Under the pieces are notes generated by a model that worked only from the letters and a program-made list of their open reading frames with translations, was not told the origin of the DNA and made no database searches. The translations under genes were made by a program, and so were the position numbers. Of a DNA stretch of 64,000 bases, positions 11,213 to 23,800 are shown piece after piece. The first letter of the stretch is position 1. Each line of letters starts with the position of its first letter. Source of the stretch: Schistosoma haematobium (Eukaryota; Platyhelminthes; Trematoda; Strigeidida; Schistosomatidae); NCBI RefSeq assembly GCF_000699445.3, contig NC_067197.1, forward strand, positions 33,153,809-33,217,808, written 5' to 3'.

Positions 11213-13387
11213 GATATAGAGTACTTTTCTTAATGTCACTATTAAACTTGACGGAAAATCATTTATTGTGAACATATACTTTGCTCAAGATAAAAAACAA
11301 CATTCATTAAAAGAACTAATTCATAAACTTTGTTATTTAATGATGTATTCTCGAGGATGAACAAAAAAAATGGGATAAGAAGACATTTATAGCCATTAGT
11401 TTAGTAAGTTATATAATTTACCTTGAAATATTTGTCGATTAGAGTGAGTGACAAGAAATAATTGGCACTTCATAATTATTGTTTTGAATGATTATACAAA
11501 AGTGGCCATTTGAGTAAAGCATTCTATTAGCTGATTATTACGACTAAGGGAATATACAGCTGAGTGAGTATACGACTATTCTTGTAACAATGTTGCCCGA
11601 AAAAGTCAAAAAAATCTTCTTACGACTAGAATTCAAGTGTTTGGACACTCGTTAAAAAAAATAGTTGTATGCAGTTACATTCAAGTAGTTAATTCTCGTA
11701 AATAAATTTCAACTCTCCAGGTTCTCTGCTATCAGAACTCGATTACTGAATCCTCAAGACTAAAAATCCAAAATGATAGAGGGTATCAACACGATATTAG
11801 TAATGACACACTAAGTACTAGAAAGATGGCGTCTAGTCCGAATACATTCATACGAACCCACCAATTTATTAAAACTAGCTTCCAACGTTACAGACACTGC
11901 CGAGCTAAAAAAAAAAAGTACCAGCTAGTTCCACAAACGAGGTGCCCATGAACTGTGTAGGAAGCCTAGTTTTGAATGATAATTTTCTACATCTGTGCTC
12001 AGTTGGTGAGTGTTAAATTATGACTGCATTCATGTAACCAAATGTAGTTGATATTTCATGCTCGGATCAACCTACATGCCTAGGGGATCCTTAAGATATC
12101 AGAAGTCTTAGTATGACAAGACAAATACGTGAGAGCTGAAGATACTCTATTTCTACGTAGAAATCTTAAGACTTGAACTTTACCACTCATTGCTCCGTTG
12201 TTCTAAATCATTATTTAAACAGCATGTCAACTAGACTATATTTGTATTGCATCGTGCTAATAAAGATTTTATCACTCTTCTATTCGCTTATAACACTTTT
12301 CCATAGAAATGAAATATAGCTCATATGGTTCGAATTAGATCTATAACAATAACATAACTCATCCAGCTACATGCTGCAATCACAAAGCAACATCTAGCAT
12401 TCGCATAAATAAACGCAAGACGTAAAGTGTGATTGATGATAATAACTTACATTCCGATCCATACAGTTCTTGAACAAATAACTTCTAAAACTAGTGAACG
12501 TTCATATTTTTTATAGATGATGCAGTTATACGTGCTAATGGATAATCTTTCAGATATGCAGACAAGTCTAACAATCCCAGACAACTCATTGGAAAATCTT
12601 TATAAAACACCGTTGAAAGTTTCTTGATCAACTCTTAAAAATCACATGAAACTATTGATGTAAAAAACTGTGCATGTTTACCTGAACAACATATTAAAGT
12701 TCCTGCCGAGAATTGTTAAACCTATTAACTGAATATTCATTCAGTCAATGAAACATACCAGAACAATATCACAGAAAGAAATTTATATTTGTTATATTAA
12801 CAGCTGAAATAAATATGAAACTTCTTGAACCCTAATGATGATCATAAATTTGACTTTATACACAACTGTCCATTAATATTTGTCTGTCAATAAAAAAAAT
12901 TGTTCAAAGTTAATTAATTTATACACTATGCAATGAATTCTGATATTATCAGTAAACAACGCACTGCGTTGTTTTATCGAAAAAAAACAAGCTATTGAAC
13001 AAAACACAGGGATACAAAGATAGTAAATTATGATAAACATAAAATATCCAACAGATATCAATGATTATTTCTGTTTCACTATAATAGTAAAATGCATATT
13101 ATTTCACAATTAAATAAATTCATTGGTAAGAATTTTCCCAGGAGGAATTAAATTATCTAAAAACTGAACTAAAAATATAAAAGCATAATAAGGAATCACA
13201 AAGTTTTGCTAAATAAATACAACCATTATGTGAACCATTCATTCAATAAACAAAAAAAGATGGATAAACTGGAAATGAAGTTAGACGGATCAATAGTAAT
13301 AATGATAATACTTATATCAGCAGTACCTGCACACTGTAATAATTAATGAAAAACTAAAAATGGAAAATTGCACATTACTTCAGAATA
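11213..13387. other. AT-rich intergenic DNA
   Basis: No gene or dispersed repeat recognised. This is the region downstream of the CTTNBP2-like gene's 3' end. Confidence 0.4.
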
Positions 13388-13393
13388 TTTATT
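13388..13393 (-). terminator. Candidate polyadenylation signal for the CTTNBP2-like gene
   Basis: AATAAA on the minus strand, about 310 nt downstream of the stop codon at 13703. It is one of several AT-rich possibilities. Confidence 0.3.
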
Positions 13394-13702
13394 GGGTTAA
13401 CTGAGTCATAAAAATATTTAAAAAAATGTATACATATTTTCTGTCCGAAACTGATGGTTAGATGTAAAACTTTAAGATATCTGACTAGAATTTTTGAAAA
13501 CCACATTACTTTGCTTACAATAACAATTAGATTATATAATAAGTAGTATGTATCCAGCTGTACACGTATTGACTAGTTTTATAAAAAAATATATGCTGTA
13601 ATTGTCATTCTTGTCATTGATACTGAAAAACATAGAACTAGAAATGAATTCCTCTTTAAAAAACACTAAAAATATATCTAAATATAGACAGAAAGTTCTA
13701 AA

Positions 13703-16700
13703 TTATTTTCCATTTACACATACATGTCCACCTCCCATGACTGATACCGCTACAGTAAGTCCTGATTGACTATTCTGGATTGGATTTCGTGGTCTAACAT
13801 TTGATGGTATAGGATTAGCAATAGAAGGATGGGAACGATGCAACGAATGAGTGGGAAAATGATGCCCACCAATCGAAGGATGTGAAGTGCTGTTTGGTGC
13901 TAAACTACTATGTTGAGAGAATTGAAGAGCAACCAATGCAGGTTTAGACTGAGACTGTATAAAAGGGGAAACAGGGCGAGGAGTTGAATGAGGATTGTGA
14001 TGGAAATTGGTATGCTGAACGTTTACAGACATAGGTTTACGTGACCCTCCACGTGTTGAATAAATGGAATTATTAACAGCTCTACCAGGGATGACCACAG
14101 TGTGATTCGGAGAAGAATATGACGGTTGGTAAGGAGGACTTGATTGACGAGAAGCTAGGTTTCTAGATTTAGAGGTCTGTACAACAGCTGTATGAGACAT
14201 TGAGTTCGGTATAGGGCGATTAGTATTTGTACTTGGAAGAAAAGGTGGAGGACCGCTTTGACTTCGTGAAGTATGGTTTAAGTGTCCCTGCATCCCAGGA
14301 TAAGGGTAGTGTAACTGCATAGGGGGTGGCGGTGGGGGAGGTGATGGTGTGGATGATCTAGAAGGTGGTGATGTGGCTGATGGAGGGACAATAGACAACT
14401 GAGTGGTTGATTTTTCACCAACATTGCCAGAGGGAGATCTAGATGAACACTGTTCAACAACTGTTTGAGAAGAGCCAGAAGTAGTGGCTCCGGTGTGGTT
14501 TGAACTGTTAGAAATTAGAATAGATCCAGATGAGATTATATTAGAGGTGGGTGACACGGAAGTCGGCATATCAGATGATCGCCTTTGAGGAGGATTTGGT
14601 TTGAATCTGATCGAAGAATTCGTAGTGACGGACTCAGGACTACTATAATTTTCAGTAGAAACCCATGGACCGTTAATCAATGAGACACTGACACCAACTG
14701 AATCTTCTGGAGGACGACTGGCTGTATTATCCTTGGGGTAAGATTCGGATACCAGTCTTTGATAATCTGCTTTAAGTCTGAAATACAAAGATACAGCAAA
14801 GAAAATATTAAAAACAGTAATATATTCGGAAATATGTACGAATATTTGGGAATAAAGTTTTAAATATAACGTGACACTCCCTTTTCTGTCAAAATAATTC
14901 ACACACAGAAAAAACCTAGTCACATTCATAAAAAGACGTGACATTTTCATTAAATAATCAGTAGTAATGCGGAAATAATAACCATATATTAGCAAATGAA
15001 GCATCTAAGACCTGTAAGAGTTATTTTATAAATTCAATTAACTGATATTATTATTTATTTGAACACATATATATTGGTACAGGAGTGCGCCAAACATATA
15101 TGGGCCACACAATTTCAGTTCATTAATTGCGTGTGGGCTGCGTTACTGCCCGGGTGCCCAGACCGAAGCAGGTGGTTATCTTAGGGGGCCACACCCCGAG
15201 CCTTTGACCTAAAGGTCTAACCCACAAGACAGTGGAGCATCGTAAGGAGATGCAGTCCCATGGTAGCGGGTGACCGAAAACTGGTCCATACGCCATTTGT
15301 TCCCGCAGGATACTGGTGCCCATGTGCACCATTGATTTGGAATCCGGTTAAAGCGCCGGACATTCGCTTTTCGTCCTCTCATTTTCGTAAACAACACCCC
15401 CGCCACGAGAAGGCAGTGAGTAGGACTTCCCTGTCAGAGGCTGTACACGCGCGGCAGTGTGAGAGTATTTCGTATAAAACATGAAACGCTATAAAGGTTC
15501 GTATTACAAGACGTCTATGTGAATCCCAGAAGTAACCAAAACAGAACTGATGACCACCCTACTACGATTCATGTTATGTTACTGAACTTATAAAAACCCG
15601 ACTTGGTGAAGTACTAAGAGAAATTCGATAGTTTTGTAAAATAATTACACATATTAGAGGTATTAATCGAAATAACATATATTCATGAAATTTTATTTCT
15701 CATTAATTCATCTCATTCTTTCTAAAGTAAAATAGTACTGACATTCACAAAGTGACTATATATAGTTCTTATATAAAGCTCCAATACCTACGATGTAAAT
15801 GCAGCTCAAATGAATCACGTAAAATATGTTCAAATAACTTAAATCGATAATGTTAGATAATTTTATCCAATAAATAACACTGATAACAATATCCAAATAC
15901 ACTGAATGGCTTAAGCATTATTTAAAATGTTGCCTCGAAATAGAGAAAATACTATTTACGTAGCGGAGATTAGAAACAGGAATATCGTATGATTTCGTTA
16001 TAATGCGGTTAGATTAAAGCGGTAAACAACTGCTAGCGATAAAGCGTTGTATATTTGACATTTTTGTCAGGCGATACCAAAAGTGAATTAGGGTGGCATA
16101 TACCGTCGTCGCCATATAAATGTTGAATTAGTCAATAACTCCCTGAGAGCAAGTATACAACCGTTTCGATGTCTGAATACTTAATTATTCGCAATGCCTA
16201 ACCAAAATAAGTGAGAATAAAATTACTCTAAAAGGAAGCGTTTACTTCTACTCCGTAATTTATAAGGGTATTCAAGGGTGGGCAGTATCCGGATGTTTGT
16301 GAGCTGAGTTTGCATTCACTGAAACCTGAATAAATGATCTTCTAAGTGATGTTAAGTCAATTACACTCTCATAGGAATCTGTTAAGCCCTAATTCTTAAA
16401 CACTGATCACATTCATTTGCCACAAACTATGTAGGATGAGTTTTACTGAAGATTTACTTTTCGTACTTTTAGTATCACCAGCTAGCAGATAAACAAAGGT
16501 CACTTAAGCAAAAGAGTATTTTACTGATGTTGTTCTGAAAGTAAACTACTGCAGGAGAAAAGACAATTAATAATTGTTGAATAGCAGATTAGAAATATTC
16601 GTTATCAAATTTTATTGAAGACGAGTAGCTTCGATTATTTTAAACGAGACAAGATGCCTTGTCGTGCTTAAATCGTTTGTTTATTAAGCTTGTGAATAAG

Positions 16701-18803
16701 CGGTATTGAAACGCCTTATTCACCATTAACATACTTTATTGTGAAGTTGGTCGGTTGAGTGCTTTCCAACACTATAAAGTGGTGACCACCAACTACCTTG
16801 ACAGTATTGTTAACGTCGGTGGGTTGATAGTTGGTGAAATATTGACATGGAGTTTGATGGAACAGTCAAGTGAGTAGAGACGAAGGGCAGTAGTAAGGCA
16901 TGAAAAAATCAATTAGACTGAATACCCACCCATTTACTGAGATGGCTAAGACATGTGTTACATACGCTCAAAGTCCATCGCGATGCGTAACGATGATCGG
17001 AGTAGGCTGGAAGAAACCCGCAAGCAACTAAGTCGAATAGTGGCATCGGATCAAAAATTTAATAGTTAGGAAGATGTAAACTACATACAGTCATGGTTTA
17101 TGCGGCAATCGCGATCAGCGGTTGGAAAGTGTAAGTGATAAGGTTCGAAATCAATTGCAGTGGTAAAAAAGTATTCATCCCCTATTTCCATACAGAAACG
17201 GAATTTCATTATAGGTCATAACATTTTATTCTACGAACTGATTTTCTGTACGTTTATTTTCTATCATGGATACTGCTATTATTTAGACTCCTGAGTTATT
17301 CACTTTATAAACTTCACCTTATTATATTAAGGTGGGGCAACCAAAACTGATGAACGCCTGTGCAACTGACATTATTCCTAAGTACAAAACAACTTCCTGA
17401 ATAGTCAAAGATGGTTAAATCCCCAAAAGTTTGAGTGCAATTGTTGCTGTAATAGTGATGGTTTTTACACTAGCTTCCTAGTTTTTCTACTTGCAATGGA
17501 ATAATATGACAAGTTTCCACAGGTTAGGAAGAAACACATAAGGCGATAAAAATATTTCCCACAAACCGAGTTCCCGCAGTCTCTTCTCTAAAACATGAAT
17601 GGCATATTGATGAGATGTAAGACAAGCAACAAATATTGCATATCTAAAATGACGCTAGATACATCATTTTAGAAATTCAATAATACAATTTAGAAAACAA
17701 GCATGACTACTGTATAAAACGTATCACAAAATATAAAATAACATAGTTGGTCAGAACTAAAATACTGAATTACCTTTCAAAACTGCACTCAATTGCTTTA
17801 CGAGTTTCCATTTCCTCGGCCAGCTTTTGCCGTAACAACTCGCACTGATGACTACAGCACACGTTATTATCTGAACCAACTGTTCCAGTCATCTTGCTAT
17901 CAGAGTTGGTACAATCTGGACTGAGTGCTTTAGTATTAAGGCTATTCTGTTGCAATGATCGCTCCAGCTCAGCCACACGTTTCTGCTTGCTAGCCAGTTC
18001 ATTAGAAAGACGTTTGCGCTCTTTTATGAGAGTAACAGCAGCAAATTTTTGCTTATTGCACAAAAGATTTTGTTCCCTCCAACTGAGAATTACACGCCTC
18101 AAGTCACGGGTGAGTTTTTTGTTCTGTAGTCTTTCATAGTCAACCTGAAAATTTAGCAAAACAAATACAAAGTACCTCAGACTTGAGCCTTTCACGTTCC
18201 TTTTCAAGCATAACTAAGACGTCATCGCCTTGAGCAGCATCTCTTTCGTGTTTTCGACGTTCTTCCTCTAACTCTTCACATACCTGTAAAATAATCACGG
18301 ATGTAAATACATGACTCGCCTTGACATATCTTTTTTCCATCAGGACTAGTTGATCTCGCATTTTGTTTTGAGCATACCTTTGAGATGATATGAGATTCTC
18401 TAGCTGTAATAACTGGCTATCGTACAGTGGCTTTAAAGCAGATTCATTATCGCACAGAGGTGAGCACAACTAAGAACTAAAGCGGTATAAATCAAACTTA
18501 CTGAATCTCTTCGTAATGCCTGAAAAGGATCCCTCAAGTCTCTGACACTATGTCGGTCGTTTACTACAATACCATATTTTGCCCTTAGATTGGCTGTATT
18601 TATGTGCTCAGACTGAAAATAAATCATCAGAAAACAACCCACCCTTAGAGTAGCAAGGGCTATGTCTCTTGCTTCCAGCTCCCCTTGAAGGTAAGCAAAC
18701 AGTCGGATTAAATCATCCTTATCTAAGTCATCCACAGATTTCTACTGCATAACCAAACCTTTACAAAACTCACTTCATCAAAATCATTCTCGACTTCAGT
18801 CAT
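13703..18803 (-). CDS. CTTNBP2NL: CTTNBP2 N-terminal-like (CTTNBP2NL-type) protein, 7 exons
   Basis: Coding exons read in order: 18803-18774, 18741-18643, 18612-18502, 18469-18320, 18283-18176, 18144-17774 and 14777-13703, giving about 647 aa (human CTTNBP2NL is close to 640). Start is MTEVENDFDE. Residues 16-80 match the cortactin-binding protein-2 N-terminal domain: LIRLFAYLQGELEARDIAL, AKYGIVV and LRDPFQALRRD. Residues 85-280 are charged and coiled-coil-like (EELEEERRKHERD, MLEKERERLKSE, ASKQKRVAELERSLQQ). The last exon is Ser/Pro/Asn-rich with a run of eight prolines near SSTPS. Family members are subunits of STRIPAK phosphatase-kinase complexes and bind cortactin; that role here is inference. 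Introns 1-5 are 32, 30, 32, 36 and 31 nt. Intron 4 is best read as GC-AG (alternatively a 42 nt GT-AG intron starting 6 nt earlier). Intron 6 is 2996 nt and carries retroposon copies. Introns 2 and 4 are multiples of three without stops. Confidence 0.88.
15050..15478 (-). mobile_element. Internally deleted RTE-like LINE derivative (5' UTR joined to 3' tail)
   Basis: Lies in intron 6 of the CTTNBP2-like gene, same strand. Reading the minus strand, it begins with the GC-rich 5' UTR also seen at 33270-33620 (blocks CTACTCACTGCCTTCTCGTG, GTGTTGTTTACGAAAATGAG, ACCACCTGCTTCGGTCTGGG). It then passes directly to the 3' tail of the same LINE (GTGTGGCCCATATATG, TATATGTGTTCAAATAAATA), matching 37021-37096. 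The whole coding region is absent. A second derivative is at 58870-59400. This suggests a non-autonomous family mobilised by the parent LINE. Short open frames in it are not genes. Confidence 0.8.
16850..17340 (+). mobile_element. Highly decayed 3' fragment of RTE-like LINE
   Basis: Aligns by eye with 4900-5400: GATGGCTAAGACATGTGTTA against the LGH(M/V)LR coding block, GGAGTAGGCTGGAAGAAACC against GVDWKKA, and GATAAGGTTCGAAATCAATT against the DMAQNR block. It continues into the 3' UTR with ATTCATCCCCT and GGTGGGGCAACC. Frames are destroyed by stops and indels. Located in the large intron of the CTTNBP2-like gene, antisense to it. Confidence 0.7.
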
Positions 18804-19919
18804 ACTTTTCACAACAAAATAACGATTTTCAGGTAACTTAACCAGCTATGAGCATACAAACTGACCATAACATAGTTAGCACTGTGAAATCATAAGTCAG
18901 TCCAACCGACCTAAGCGCGCGCAACCATATATTGACCGTTTGAAAGAATAAAACAGTTTTCACTTTGAAATAATCAAAAAGCTTCAAATCTTTGTGTAAG
19001 AAACATTGATACATTGATATAGACAGCCCTTTGCTACTATTTGCGAAAGACAATCAATCCCTTTATTAAGCGACACAGGAAATTTAATATTTTCATCTGA
19101 ATAAAATAAAATATCTCCCTTATTTTCGTGTTGTTGTATGAACAGTCATATTTGTACCGAATATGTGTTATCTGTGTGCATGAACTCCGAATACAATCCG
19201 TTTTCACCATATTATTTTGTCGCTATACTGCTCGGTAGAGCAACCGGATCACTTTACATTCAGCACGGTGTATTGTGCATCTGTAACTGCTTAAGTTGGG
19301 TGGCTTAGAGTTACCCAAAAACATGATAAATTCGAAACAGAGTTAATTGAGGGATCCAAATTCTAGCAGGTTCATATGATCATTATCTTTCAAGACGCGT
19401 CCTGTTTTAAAATACTTCCATTTCCTTGATGTTAACAACTAGTCTGTTTCCTTGTAGATTACGAGTACATTCTGCGAGACCAAGTATTTATGTGAAACCG
19501 AACATTTATTAATCGTAAGTGTACATTTCCTTTTAGTACCTGATTTTTTTACCAGATCATTGGAGTAATTCTTGACTGATATAATTTGTTTCCTTTTTAA
19601 TATAGACTTTATTTTCGACTTTTGGGTGGCTAAAGAGACAAATAAGTAAATAACTGATAGCCAGACAGAGCATAGTGTAATAATTTTCTTACCAGCTCTG
19701 ATTTTCATATGTGAGACATATGCTACATGTCATGTGTAATCATTTGTGATGAGAAAATAAGTGCTATCGTGATGAGATAGCACACCAAAAAAGTATATGA
19801 TATCTATGCATTATCTTTGGATATCAACTTAAGGTTATTCATAATTTACTGTAAATATGCTGAGATCAAACACTGAGCGAACCGCTGCAATAACACGTAT
19901 GGCTGCAGGCACTGAACTA
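18804..19919. promoter_or_regulatory. 5' flank of the CTTNBP2-like gene
   Basis: The region upstream of the ATG at 18803 on the minus strand. No clear TATA box or CpG-rich stretch is seen. An AG lies one nucleotide before the ATG (GAAAAGTATG), so an upstream 5' UTR intron or trans-splice acceptor is possible but unproven. The 89 aa open frame on the minus strand at 19439-19708 begins with a hydrophobic stretch but has no family likeness and no splice support. Confidence 0.3.
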
Positions 19920-20190
19920 ACACCATTTTATATAATAAATTGATCAAACCAACATTCCCATGCGAGTCGATTCCAGAAGGGTGCTGATGCAACGGTTTAC
20001 GTTAGTTAGAATTTGCTTAAAACTTCCTGTCAAGATGAAAGCCATATGGCTTAAGCATTTATTTACCTCCTTACTATGTGTAGGCTTTAGATTTGCGACT
20101 ATCTTGCCTTGAATGTCAAAAGACTTGTCCGTTTTAATTAGGACCTCACCTGGCAGTGAATTAGACCTACCGCACCCACACTGAAGTCTT
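19920..20190 (-). mobile_element. CR1-like LINE 3' fragment (decayed)
   Basis: On the minus strand the sequence reads NSLPGEVLIKTDKSFDIQGK followed by AHSKE-like and LTGSF-like blocks. This parallels the C-terminal end of the CR1-like element at 20830-24700, which reads YWNSLPEHVISAPSVDIFKT. It is short, old and non-functional. Confidence 0.45.
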
Positions 20191-20199
20191 TTCTAACTC

Positions 20200-20829
20200 T
20201 ATACGGTGACGGGTGAACATAGGTTTAAAGAATAGCGAGTCCTTGTTTTGAACAAAATAATACCCCTACAGATATACTCATTGGCAGTTTATTCTTTCAA
20301 TAAAATAAAGTTACTGATTTCTATTTGGTTTGAGTTTATGCCTTTTTATTTCGTATTTCTTCAATTAGATTTGTCCTTCCTCGTTTGCATGTCACTTAAA
20401 TGTTTCTTATATATCACTGAATCTCAGACTTAATGTAGAGTGAAAGTAAAACGTGTTACCTGTATAAATCGATATGAGTGAGGCTAAGAATCGTCGACAC
20501 TCAGAATTCGATCGCAGTCACCATGAGTTGTGGTTTGCTCAACTTCAGCATTATTTCATCAGTTACATTATCCAATATCATGGCATTCAGTAATGAAATG
20601 CATTCTCTATGCTTCCTCCTTTAGTTGTCAGAACAGTCCTCCCTCGTCATAACCATGGACCATTTTAAGACATAAAGTGATGAACCGTTGTCGTTTATCA
20701 GACAGTCAAAGAACTCAATAGATTTTCAAAAGCAGGACATTGATTCACAGATCTGTAACAGCTTAGGTTGATTAGTTGAGAGTTGACCTCAAACAACTAA
20801 GTATATGTCAAAACAATAGAGCTCAAGTT
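20200..20829. other. Region between the two CR1-like fragments
   Basis: Nothing else recognised; it may include 3' flank of the CR1-like element. The short plus-strand frame at 20248-20433 is AT-rich and unsupported. Confidence 0.3.
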
Positions 20830-23800
20830 TTTATCTACTTCCTTACTTCGTATAGGCATTATATTTCCTATTATTAGTTTTTAGTAGTAAGGATAGGAGG
20901 TCTGTCGACTTGCAGTTTGTAATACTGTAGAAGTCCAATCTCGTTTTGAATATATCAACAGAAGGTGCTGATATTACGTGTTCCGGTAGAGAATTCCAGT
21001 AATTCACTACTCCGTGCGAGAAACGAAACTCTAGACGTAACGATTTGATCTCGATTTGTGAACTTTCTTCGAATGTCCTCTCAAATGCTGAGTCCTAGAC
21101 GGAAGTAAAAGATTAGACATGTTAATACCAAGGTCATTGTTCAGTACACGATAAACCAATCTTAAGTCACCCGTATTCTACGGTAAGATAACGGAAATAA
21201 GTTAAGGTGTCTCAATCTGTCTTCACAAGATAGGCCAGATAGACTTTTTACCATCTTAGTACCTTTCCAGCATGTTTGCTTCATACTTAAAACAAGGACT
21301 CACTGCTTGAATCCCATATTCTAAATGTGGTCGCACGTAAGTCGGGTATGATAATTTAAACACTTTGTCATCTAAATACTGGAAAGACCTACGAACAGAC
21401 TATAATACCCTATAGCCTTTCATTGCAGCAGCTTTACAGTCACTGGTGGTTTTGAGATCACTGCTTAATATGACTCCTAAATCGTTATAGTTTCTTACTT
21501 TGGGTATCACGAATCCACATATTATGTAATGACATGATTCATCATAGTTATTTAATTGCATCACCACACCCTTATTAGGATTTACTTCTAGTGACCACCT
21601 GTCCAACCGTGCCACCAGTGAGCAAAGATCATCCTGTAATACCATTCTATCCGAAATACTGTGCATGAGTCTCTAAATGATGATTTTGCTACAGTTAGTA
21701 ATTCATTTACATAAAGTAAAAAGAGAAGAGAACCGACGATTGTACCTTGGGGAACATTGGGTACCTACGAGGAGAGAGCTCCATTAACTCTTACACTTCG
21801 TCTCCTGTCATGGAGAAAGCTACTTATCCAATCTACGACTGCATAATAGATTCCAAAACGTTTCAGTGTGAATTTAAGACTAGAAGGGGAGACTTTATCG
21901 AAGGCTTTACTTAGATCCATAAAGATCACATCTACAGGAATATTTAGATCTTTTGCAGCAGCCTAATCTTCTCTTGCAATGAGATTTGTCAAGCATGATA
22001 GGCTCCTCCGAAAACCATGTTGTTCCCTGGAGAAAAGATTATGCCCTTCAGCATAGTTTATAACAGATATCTGAATGATTCTTTCCATTGGTTTTACAAC
22101 CGCTCTAGTTAAGCTAACGGGCCTATAGTTACTAACCAAACCCCTACGCCCAGCCTTATTATCGCGTCTTTCCAGTGTCTGGGCAGTCTGGACTGCCTTA
22201 GAAACATGTCAGACAGTATCGCTAATGGTTCAGCAATTACATCTGATATGGCTTTCATAATCCTAGGATAAATATCATCAGGACCACTGGATTTATCAGG
22301 TTTGAGATGCTGAAGTAGCCTTAAAACAGTACCTTTTTCTATGACTACAGGGTCTATCAGCGAGCCGCAGCGATCACAATGAATCATTGGTCGTTCCCCA
22401 TTATCGATGAAAAACACTTTACCGAAATATTCTGATAAAGCTTCAGCCTTTTCGGTATCATTTTCTGCCCAGACTAACGGATTTTCTTGTATCAAATGTG
22501 ATGGAATTTCATCGCTTCTCCGACGTCGCCTTTTTAAATACGAGAATAACCGTTTAGGACTATATCTAGAGCCCCTAACCAATTGTCTTTCATATGATCG
22601 TCTAGTTTTATTAACGTTTTACAGGCATTACTAATCTTATAATAACTGGAAGTGTATTGTTCCTAGCCAGTAGTGATGTACATATTCCAATGACTTTCCT
22701 TCTTCTAAGAAGTTTCACAACTGGTTTAGTTATTCATGGTGAACTGCTATTCGGTGTACGCCGTACCAGGTATGGTGTGAACGAGGACGTAATTAAACTA
22801 AACTTATCTTTAAATACAGACCATGCTCCTTCAACTGATAAGCCAGTACCTACAAGCCAATCTGTCTTAGCAGTGCATTCCTGAATGGCTGATATGTTAG
22901 ATTTCCATACATTTGGATGGGGTGTAACCTGATCGTATAACATGTCCCTAGTTCTAAAAGTGAATGATAAAACAGCGTGATCGCTGTTCAATGACTGTGG
23001 AAGAATATTTAGGTCGACAATATCCTCAGTCTCATGATTGATTACCAAGTCCAACAGAGAAGAACCTTTGTTAGCACCAAAACATGTGGGTTTAGACACA
23101 TGCTGCACTAATGTATGCTCCATTATTGTTACCAGGAACCTACTATCAAAGGAGTTTATGGATCCTTCCGTGGTCATCTTAGTCCAACTAATATCAGGTG
23201 CATTAAAGTCTCCTACTATCAAACATCTGCTATTTGCACGCCATAGTTGAATATGCTCTAAAATAAAGTCATCAGCTTAGCAGATTGGGCTGCGACAGAT
23301 GACACCGAGCATAGATGTACTACATACGATAGCCAATTCACAGCTAGTGACTTCACAAGTACCGCCATCATGAGATTCGCTGGCAGAGGAGCGAATATTT
23401 GTATTATTGGCTCTGTATAAAAAGACGCCACCTCCTTTTCTACATCTATATCTATCCCTCCTTAGGTAAAGGTATCCGGATAATTCTGGAGTAATGTCTA
23501 AGTCACGGACTAATCAAGTTTCTGTCATTGCCACAATGAGTGGCCTTAATTTGTCCACTAATTCTTCTAGTTCATAGAATATATTTCTTAGACTACGAGA
23601 GTTAGCATATAAAACTTCTAGCATTCGTTTCCAAGACCTGACTACCCGAAAGCCCACTAACCTGAGATTTTCCTCACCGTTTTGTCGTCGGGTTTCTAGT
23701 TCAGCTAGTGATTTCTTCCTTTTTATTTTATCTTCAAGAGATATATCAGGTCTAACTTGGATGTCGGAATTTTCGTGACTACGTGCGCTACTTAACAGGA

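Noticed and set aside
19439..19708. 89 aa minus frame with a hydrophobic N-terminal stretch, possible small secreted protein
   Set aside because: No splice partners, no homologue recognised, and composition fits AT-rich background.
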